A DNA stretch of 64,000 nt from Maridesulfovibrio sp. (lineage in GTDB: Bacteria > Desulfobacterota > Desulfovibrionia > Desulfovibrionales > Desulfovibrionaceae), in assembly GCF_963666665.1 (NCBI RefSeq), contig NZ_OY762999.1, positions 1,741,501-1,805,500 on the forward strand, given 5' to 3'. This document shows, piece after piece, positions 59,050-64,000 of the stretch. Under the pieces are notes generated by a model. It had not been told where the DNA came from. It saw only the letters and a list, made by a program, of their open reading frames with translations, and searched no databases. Each line of letters starts with the position of its first letter. The first letter of the stretch is position 1. The translations under genes and the position numbers were made by a program.

Positions 59050-60240
59050 CTATGCTTTACTCAGAAAGGACTTAATTCCAGCTCCAAGACGCTTAATGCC
59101 TTCTACAATGTGCTCTTCATCGGAGTTTGAGAAGTTCAAGCGGAAAGTATTCTCACCGCTGCCGTCGACGTAGAAGGGACGGCCGGGAACAAAGGCAACT
59201 TTATTCTTGATAGCCTCATCAAAAAGATCCATGGAGGACATTCCTTCAGGCAAGGTTACCCAGAGGAACATGCCGCCTTCAGGTCTGGTAACTTTAGCCT
59301 CAGCCGGGAAATATTCCTCAATGGCCCGGACCATTGCCGCACGCTGGTTTCCATAACGTTCGCGAATCTTCTCAATATGGTTATCGAGCGGATTATCAGT
59401 AACATACTGATGCATAACCCGCTGAGCGAATGTGCTGGTATGCAAGTCAGAAGCCTGCTTGGCGATAATCAACTTATCACGGGTTTCTCCGCCGCAGACC
59501 ATCCAGCCGAGACGGAATCCCGGAGCTGCAACCTTGGAGAAAGAACCTAAAAGGATTCCATTATCTTCAAGGTAGCCGCGAACAACAGGCTTTTCAAACT
59601 CACCCATGAACCGGAGTTCACCGTAAGGATCATCCTCTACGAAAAGAACATCACGCCCCTTGAGAATGTCCGCCACGCCCTGACGTTTCTCCGCACTGTA
59701 GGTCAAGCCCGAAGGATTCTGGAAATTGGTTACAGCGTAGAACATTTTTGCTTCATTCTCATCAAGAACCCTTTCCAGCTCGGCAAGATCAGGACCATCC
59801 TCCTCAAGACCTACGGTGAGGAAATTTGATTCAAAAACGGAAAATGACTGGATAGCGCCAAGATAACCGGGACGTTCGATAACAACATTATCCCCGGCAT
59901 TAAGAAAAACCTTACCCAACAAGTCCAGACACTGCTGTGAACCAGAGGTAATCAAAATTTCATCAGCATCAACCTTAATGCCTTTTTTCTCCATGTAACG
60001 ATCAGCAATGTACTGACGCAAAGGCTGAAAACCTTCTGTTGTGGAGTACTGCATGGACTGCGGTCCACTTTCACGCATAACTTTAACCGCAGCAGCCTCA
60101 AGGTCGGACACAGGAAAAAGTTCGGGATTGGGCAAGCCTCCGGCAAAAGAAATAATTGAAGAATCTTCAGTTACTTTCAGAATTTCACGGATAAAAGATC
60201 TGTGAACTGTAGACATACGGTCTGCAAACTTAACGGGCAT
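59050..60240 (-). CDS. PLP-dependent aminotransferase (2-aminoadipate/aromatic type)
   Basis: A 396-residue fold-type I aminotransferase of the LysN/MocR-related group, active as a cytoplasmic dimer. The PLP Lys is in GSFSKVAAPGFRLGW (about residue 236). Other marks are ISFAGGLPNPELFP, ITSGSQQCLDLLGK, FQNPSGLTY and FVEDDPYGELRF. The exact amino acid pair cannot be decided; 2-aminoadipate, aromatic or branched-chain substrates are typical for the group. AAGGAGG precedes ATG 60240. An inverted repeat (60293-60314) lies in its upstream region. Confidence 0.92.
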   Translation of the reverse strand: MPVKFADRMSTVHRSFIREILKVTEDSSIISFAGGLPNPELFPVSDLEAAAVKVMRESGPQSMQYSTTEGFQPLRQYIADRYMEKKGIKVDADEILITSGSQQCLDLLGKVFLNAGDNVVIERPGYLGAIQSFSVFESNFLTVGLEEDGPDLAELERVLDENEAKMFYAVTNFQNPSGLTYSAEKRQGVADILKGRDVLFVEDDPYGELRFMGEFEKPVVRGYLEDNGILLGSFSKVAAPGFRLGWMVCGGETRDKLIIAKQASDLHTSTFAQRVMHQYVTDNPLDNHIEKIRERYGNQRAAMVRAIEEYFPAEAKVTRPEGGMFLWVTLPEGMSSMDLFDEAIKNKVAFVPGRPFYVDGSGENTFRLNFSNSDEEHIVEGIKRLGAGIKSFLSKA

Positions 60241-60292
60241 ATTAGCCTCCTTGAGAATATGTGATGCCGAAAGAAAGGCATTAGGAATTACG

Positions 60293-60314
60293 CCACTGAA
60301 AAATATAACAGTGG
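60293..60314 (-). promoter_or_regulatory. Inverted repeat upstream of the aminotransferase
   Basis: CCACTG (60293-60298), 10 AT-rich bases, CAGTGG (60309-60314). It lies about 55-75 bases before the aminotransferase ATG. It could be an operator, or a weak hairpin in the leader. No clear -35/-10 pair was found around it. Confidence 0.35.
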
Positions 60315-60450
60315 GATTTCGGCAGTTCGTTGCTTATTTTCGGGTAAAATAAAGGAATGCGAACGTTGGAATGGAAGAAAGCATACTGATTTTCATTTAG
60401 AACACAAGTAGCAAAACAGTTTTTTTACTGCAGTACAGAAAAAAGAATAC

Positions 60451-62430
60451 TTAAATCAGGATCTTCAATATGGATTTCTCTAAATCCTCAAAGAGTAAAG
60501 GCTTTGTAATATAATCGTCAGCACCTGATTCCGTAAATTTCTCGGCGTCGCCGGACATTGCGTAAGCTGAAACCGCAATAAGGGGCATGCGGCTTACAAC
60601 CTTTCCTATAGCCCCGGAACGGACCTGCCTGATCACTTCTACCCCATCCACAACAGGCATCTGAATATCTATCAATGCCAAATCATATTCATTTGCGGCA
60701 AGCATCTCCAACGCTCGCCCCCCATTTTCAGCTATATGGACTTCATAACCCATTTTTTCAAGCTGTTTTTGAATAGCAAACCTGCTGACCATATCATCAT
60801 CAGCTATCAGAATTTTCGCAGATTGCCTCTGCTCGCCCAGAGCATCGGATTCCTCTGCAATCAGGGGCATTATAAACGAAAAGACTGTCCCTTCTCCCAA
60901 TATACTGGAAACATAAATTTCACCGCCCATCACTTTTAAAACCCGCTTGCAGATAGACAGTCCCAATCCAGCTCCTTGAAAGCTCCGCTTATAACTACCA
61001 TCTCCCTGAATAAACGGTTCAAAGAGCTTTTCCAGCATACCATCAGCTATCCCTATTCCAGTGTCCTTCACTTTAAACAAAAGACCATCTGGATGTTTCT
61101 CCGCCAGTAGAACTTCAACATCCACCATGCCATGCTCGGTAAATTTCAAAGCATTACCGACAAGATTAACAAGAACCTGCTGCAAACGAAGAGCATCTCC
61201 ATTTATGGTTTCCGGAACATCTGGACTGATATTAAAATTCAAGACAAGGCCTTTTTCACGAGCTTCCTGCCCGAATAACTGCCTTATCGAATCTATAGTT
61301 TCTGCTATTTCAAAAGGAGCTATCTGCAATTCAAACTGTCCAGCTTCAACCATTGTAAGATCTAGAATATCAGTAAGCAAAGAACTCAGCCTGCCGCTGG
61401 ATTTCATCGCATAATCAACATACTCCAGTTGCTCAGCATCAAGGTCCGTTGTTTTTAAAAGTTGAAGCATCCCCATTATTCCATTGATGGGCGTACGTAT
61501 TTCATGACTCATATTTGCGAGAAACTCTGATTTAACCTTACTTGCAGCTTCTGCCTTTTCTTTACTTTTCAACAAGGCATCGCTCATAATCTTATGAACA
61601 ACAGCATCGACAGCTGTAGTTGCCAATTGATTAATCACTTCAGTATCATTTTTAGAAAATTGCCGATCTTTCTTGCACAAACCCAAAACAGCAAAAACTT
61701 TACCTTGATACAGGACAGGAGTAATCAAAACATATTGCATATAGTCGTGCCGCAAACCTTTATGCAAATCACTTTCATCAATCTCAACGTTGTAAATTGA
61801 ACAACATTTACGATAACACTCTAAACACCAATCATCCAATAATGCAGCATCAAGCATCTTCCCTTCATATTTTTTACTTAGGAAAGAATTCAGCTCGGCC
61901 TGTTCATTCACATCAATTATAAATTCTTCGGACTCAACAAAACGAAAAAAAACATATTCGCTGCATGTAAGCTTTTCCACCTCTTCAAGAGCACGTCCGA
62001 TAATTACATCCACACCATGCTCAATGGAATATTCACGAAGCATAAGCCGCGACTTCAGCAATTGCTCCATGAGTTTGCGTTCTGTCGTATCCTGCCCAAC
62101 AGCCTGAAAACGAACCGCCTGCCCCTGTTCGTTGAAAAAAGCACGATTCGTCCATTCATGCCAGCAGATTTCACCATCCCTGACAACCTCATGCACATGA
62201 GTATGAACCGGATTTTCAGGAGTGAGAGTAAGATACCTGTTTTTGACAGCATCCACCGCCTCTTCAGGTAGGAACTCTAGAAATTTGTAGCCAACGAGCT
62301 CTTCTTCATTTTTACCAAAAAACTCGCAATATGCCTTATTTACATATGTGAGAGTACTGTCAGGTAAAAACTCGCAAATCATTGCTGGCAGAAGCTCACC
62401 TAGCTCATGGTGATTATTCATTTCAACCAT
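60451..62430 (-). CDS. Hybrid sensor histidine kinase (PAS-GAF-HisKA-HATPase-REC)
   Basis: A 659-residue soluble hybrid kinase. PAS (about 8-120), a GAF-like domain (about 135-285), HisKA with phospho-His at about 309 (NMSHEIRTPINGIMG), HATPase (about 355-490; FEPFIQGDGSYKRSFQGAGLGLSI) and a receiver (about 535-655) with phospho-Asp at about 588 (ALIDIQMPVVDG) and Lys in YITKPL. All catalytic residues are present. ATG 62430 is chosen for its AAGGA site; an upstream GTG would add eight residues. The next step would normally be an Hpt protein, which is not encoded here. Several His/Cys in the GAF region are notable, but the signal is unknown. Confidence 0.93.
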   Translation of the reverse strand: MVEMNNHHELGELLPAMICEFLPDSTLTYVNKAYCEFFGKNEEELVGYKFLEFLPEEAVDAVKNRYLTLTPENPVHTHVHEVVRDGEICWHEWTNRAFFNEQGQAVRFQAVGQDTTERKLMEQLLKSRLMLREYSIEHGVDVIIGRALEEVEKLTCSEYVFFRFVESEEFIIDVNEQAELNSFLSKKYEGKMLDAALLDDWCLECYRKCCSIYNVEIDESDLHKGLRHDYMQYVLITPVLYQGKVFAVLGLCKKDRQFSKNDTEVINQLATTAVDAVVHKIMSDALLKSKEKAEAASKVKSEFLANMSHEIRTPINGIMGMLQLLKTTDLDAEQLEYVDYAMKSSGRLSSLLTDILDLTMVEAGQFELQIAPFEIAETIDSIRQLFGQEAREKGLVLNFNISPDVPETINGDALRLQQVLVNLVGNALKFTEHGMVDVEVLLAEKHPDGLLFKVKDTGIGIADGMLEKLFEPFIQGDGSYKRSFQGAGLGLSICKRVLKVMGGEIYVSSILGEGTVFSFIMPLIAEESDALGEQRQSAKILIADDDMVSRFAIQKQLEKMGYEVHIAENGGRALEMLAANEYDLALIDIQMPVVDGVEVIRQVRSGAIGKVVSRMPLIAVSAYAMSGDAEKFTESGADDYITKPLLFEDLEKSILKILI

Positions 62431-62515
62431 AAAGTCCTTCCCGTCAGAAAACACAAATTACCGCCATTAATCCTTATTAAAGACTATATCATAACCTCAG
62501 CAAAAACCGCACGGC

Positions 62516-62551
62516 AAAAAGTGAGGGGGACAGGCTTTTGCCTGTCCCCCT
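62516..62551 (-). terminator. Intrinsic terminator of the 114-residue gene
   Basis: A perfect 12-bp stem (62524-62535 with 62540-62551) and a TTTT-type loop. On the minus strand CACTTTTTG follows. It is 28 bases past the stop at 62579. Confidence 0.85.
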
Positions 62552-62578
62552 GCGTGCTAGATGATAAGGAGATGGGAA

Positions 62579-62923
62579 CTAATTATTCATCTGCGATTCA
62601 ATCCATTCTCTTACTTCGGCGTTTACGGGATAATTTCCCTTGAGATCGCCGACCGACTTCCTGAACCTGTCAGCAATGTCCTTAGGCAGTTCAATGCTCA
62701 TCAGTTCACGAGCCTCTTCCGAGTTCCTGCGTACGAACAGCACTCTCGGCTTATCGTCCCACAGATAAACGGTGAAATAGTTTGTATAGTCACTCTTGGA
62801 TGTTACCGGTGCAAACTTGGAGTCCCAAGGATGGTTTCCCCATTCAAGGTACAGGGTTACTGCATCTTCAGGAGTCATTTCCCAATCAATGTCCCAGTTC
62901 TTATAATCTCTAAGGCTTCCCAT
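62579..62923 (-). CDS. Conserved hypothetical protein, DVU0772-like
   Basis: A 114-residue acidic protein, rich in Trp (NWDIDWEM, YLEWGNHPWD), with no membrane segment or known catalytic motif. It resembles small proteins seen in Desulfovibrio and relatives named after DVU0772; this match is from memory. The second half (ARELMSIELPKDIADRFRKSVGDLKGNYPVNAEVREWIESQ) is helical. It has a strong ribosome site (AAGGAG before ATG 62923), its own promoter and its own terminator, which suggests good expression. No function is proposed. Confidence 0.8.
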   Translation of the reverse strand: MGSLRDYKNWDIDWEMTPEDAVTLYLEWGNHPWDSKFAPVTSKSDYTNYFTVYLWDDKPRVLFVRRNSEEARELMSIELPKDIADRFRKSVGDLKGNYPVNAEVREWIESQMNN

Positions 62924-62982
62924 AGTTATCTCCTTACTTCTAAAATATTTTTACTAATCGGTTTCCCATCAACCTTGATTTA

Positions 62983-63010
62983 ATAATAACAATTACTATT
63001 AGTGAGTCAA
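62983..63010 (-). promoter_or_regulatory. Promoter of the 114-residue gene
   Basis: TTGACT (63010-63005), a 16-bp spacer, and TATTAT (62988-62983) on the minus strand, giving a leader of about 50 bases. Confidence 0.65.
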
Positions 63011-63107
63011 GAGATAAATTCCATAAAATTTGAATTTCTGTACTATATGAATTAACCAAGCACGACATCACACAAACAAAACCAATAATATTAAACATTA
63101 AGCAATC

Positions 63108-63737
63108 ATGTCTAACCAAGCATATCCAGTCCCTCTAAAAAGTATTCGTACTGAAGAAACCATAAAAAAAAGCCGTTTTATCTGTGACATCAAACCGGTA
63201 AGCACACGAGAAGAGGCAAAAGAGTTTATCGCCTCAATAAAAAGCGAATTCCCTGATGCCCGCCACCACTGCTCTGCTTTCATAGCCGGCCCACCCAAGA
63301 CCGGGGACATGGGCATGAGTGATGATGGAGAACCGCAAGGAACAGCAGGCAAACCCATGCTGCAAGTACTGCAAGGCAGCGGCATCGGGGATATTGCCGC
63401 GGTTGTGACCAGATATTTCGGAGGTATCAAACTCGGAACCGGAGGGCTTGTCCGGGCTTATTCAGGTGCAGTTCAGCAAGGCTTAGAAGCCCTTGAAGTG
63501 GTAATGAAAGTCCCTATGCGCGTGCTGACTGTCAAAATTTCATACGCACAGGAAGGAATGCTGCGGCGCATGCTTGATGACTACCGTGCTGAAATTGAGG
63601 AACAATCCTTCGGAGCCAGCCTGACATTCACTCTGATCATGCCTTCGGATCAGGTAGAAGCATTTAGTGCTCGGATTGTGGAAGAAACCAACGGGACAGC
63701 AGAGTTGTTGGTGGAAGAAGAAGATATTTGGAGGTAA
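63108..63737 (+). CDS. YigZ/IMPACT-family protein
   Basis: A 209-residue protein of the YigZ (UPF0029) family. The conserved motif SDDGEPQGTAGKPMLQVL and the block DIAAVVTRYFGGIKLGTGGLVRAYSGA are present in the N-terminal domain (about 1-125). A C-terminal DUF1949-like ferredoxin-fold domain follows (about 135-205). The family is thought to bind RNA or assist translation-related processes, but its role in bacteria is unclear. ATG 63108 has no strong ribosome site. A terminator follows directly. Confidence 0.92.
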   Translation: MSNQAYPVPLKSIRTEETIKKSRFICDIKPVSTREEAKEFIASIKSEFPDARHHCSAFIAGPPKTGDMGMSDDGEPQGTAGKPMLQVLQGSGIGDIAAVVTRYFGGIKLGTGGLVRAYSGAVQQGLEALEVVMKVPMRVLTVKISYAQEGMLRRMLDDYRAEIEEQSFGASLTFTLIMPSDQVEAFSARIVEETNGTAELLVEEEDIWR

Positions 63738-63771
63738 AACCCCCTCGCTTCACATGAAGCAAGGGGGTTTT
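63736..63771. terminator. Bidirectional terminator at the end of the YigZ gene
   Basis: AAAACCCCCT and AGGGGGTTTT flank an inner GCTT/AAGC stem (63736-63771). T runs occur on both strands, so it can also end the convergent gene whose stop is at 63779. Confidence 0.85.
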
Positions 63772-63778
63772 GTTTGGC

Positions 63779-64000
63779 TTACGGTTTTACTGTCAGAGTA
63801 TATTTATTGTCCCAGTCGATGTATTTATTAATCAACTCGCGGACCTGAGCGGCATCTGTCTTCGAAGCCCGCTCGATAATCTTTTGATCAAGATTCGGCT
63901 CAAATCCCTTTACGATCAGGCTGGCCGCTTCCCGGCTTCGGGAAAGCAGACTCTGATGTTCCTGATAGTACTCACCACGCAGGATATTGCGGGCGCGCAG
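63779..64000 (-). CDS. C-terminal part of an unrecognised protein (start outside the window)
   Basis: An open frame of 73 codons plus TAA enters from the right edge on the minus strand. Visible sequence: ILRGEYYQEHQSLLSRSREA, then ASLIVKGFEPNLDQKIIERA and DAAQVRELINKYIDWDNKYT, ending TLTVKP. It is helical and polar with no membrane segment or metal motif. The good position of the shared terminator and normal codon use support a real gene. I do not recognise the family. Confidence 0.65.
   Translation of the reverse strand: MRARNILRGEYYQEHQSLLSRSREAASLIVKGFEPNLDQKIIERASKTDAAQVRELINKYIDWDNKYTLTVKP

Noticed and set aside
60420..60450. A terminator just after the hybrid kinase gene
   Set aside because: The TACTGCAGTA palindrome beside T runs has no room for a loop and would not form a stable hairpin.
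1..64000. CRISPR arrays, tRNA or rRNA genes, insertion sequences, phage genes and known c-di-GMP, cobalamin, SAM or TPP riboswitch cores
   Set aside because: None was seen when reading the intergenic regions on both strands. A covariance-model scan would be the decisive check.

Overview
The window most likely comes from the chromosome of a marine, sulfate-reducing Desulfovibrionales bacterium of the Desulfovibrio/Maridesulfovibrio type. The base composition looks moderate. The evidence is the gene content: a 2-oxoacid:ferredoxin oxidoreductase ferredoxin subunit, a complex I operon without the NADH-oxidising module, a chemoreceptor ending in a hemerythrin domain, a DhaL-DegV fusion, many c-di-GMP proteins, and small proteins typical of this order. 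The genus is an inference. I see no IS element, prophage, CRISPR array, tRNA or rRNA.

Layout. 1-5.2 kb (minus): the end of a kor-type operon, a membrane GGDEF-EAL protein, and a deoC-cbiC pair. 5.2-9 kb (minus): a complete polar amino acid ABC transporter. 9-10.9 kb (minus): a fatty-acid-kinase-like DhaL-DegV fusion. 11.1-15.4 kb (plus): an RND efflux adaptor and pump. 15.4-19.5 kb (minus): two STAS proteins and a receiver/PEP-synthase-like protein. 19.5-23.2 kb: gdhA, divergent from a small-protein/sodium-symporter pair that is preceded by a candidate leader RNA. 23.4-25.7 kb: an acyltransferase, a secreted hydrolase and an orphan HsdR-N domain protein. 25.8-28.7 kb: a candidate small RNA, then feoAB behind two Fur-box promoters. 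28.8-30.4 kb: a histidine kinase lacking the usual phosphoacceptor His. 30.4-42 kb (minus): a 13-gene nuo-type operon, nuoABCDHIJK, then an MrpD-like subunit, an 86-aa membrane protein, a NuoL-like protein, and nuoM and nuoN. 42.5-64 kb: a mixed region of c-di-GMP and two-component signalling, small metabolic enzymes, a GtrA protein behind a candidate regulated RNA, a double transglutaminase-fold lipoprotein, IlvN-like and Ptb-like proteins, LysR/EamA, a hemerythrin chemoreceptor, an aminotransferase, a hybrid kinase and a YigZ protein.

How the parts work together. The main energy unit is the truncated complex I. With no NuoEFG it probably takes electrons from ferredoxin or another low-potential donor, which suits a cell with a Kor-type enzyme. 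A CRP/FNR-type palindrome lies at an activator-like distance upstream of the kor genes and again upstream of the DhaL-DegV fusion. Iron uptake by FeoAB appears to be Fur-controlled. Two-component, GGDEF/EAL, STAS and chemotaxis proteins make up an unusually large share of the rest.

The most interesting unexplained signals are in intergenic DNA. Three sites (21.1, 25.8 and 44.1 kb) each show a promoter, a structured stretch and a strong intrinsic terminator with no matching gene. Two of these promoters contain a perfect 8-bp inverted repeat. A perfect 9-bp inverted repeat also sits just upstream of the nuo promoter. Interesting protein oddities are the His-to-Gln change in the kinase H-box, a dead second transglutaminase domain, and Asn in place of the usual proton-path Lys in the NuoL-like subunit. 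All calls are by eye. No database search or folding calculation was run.
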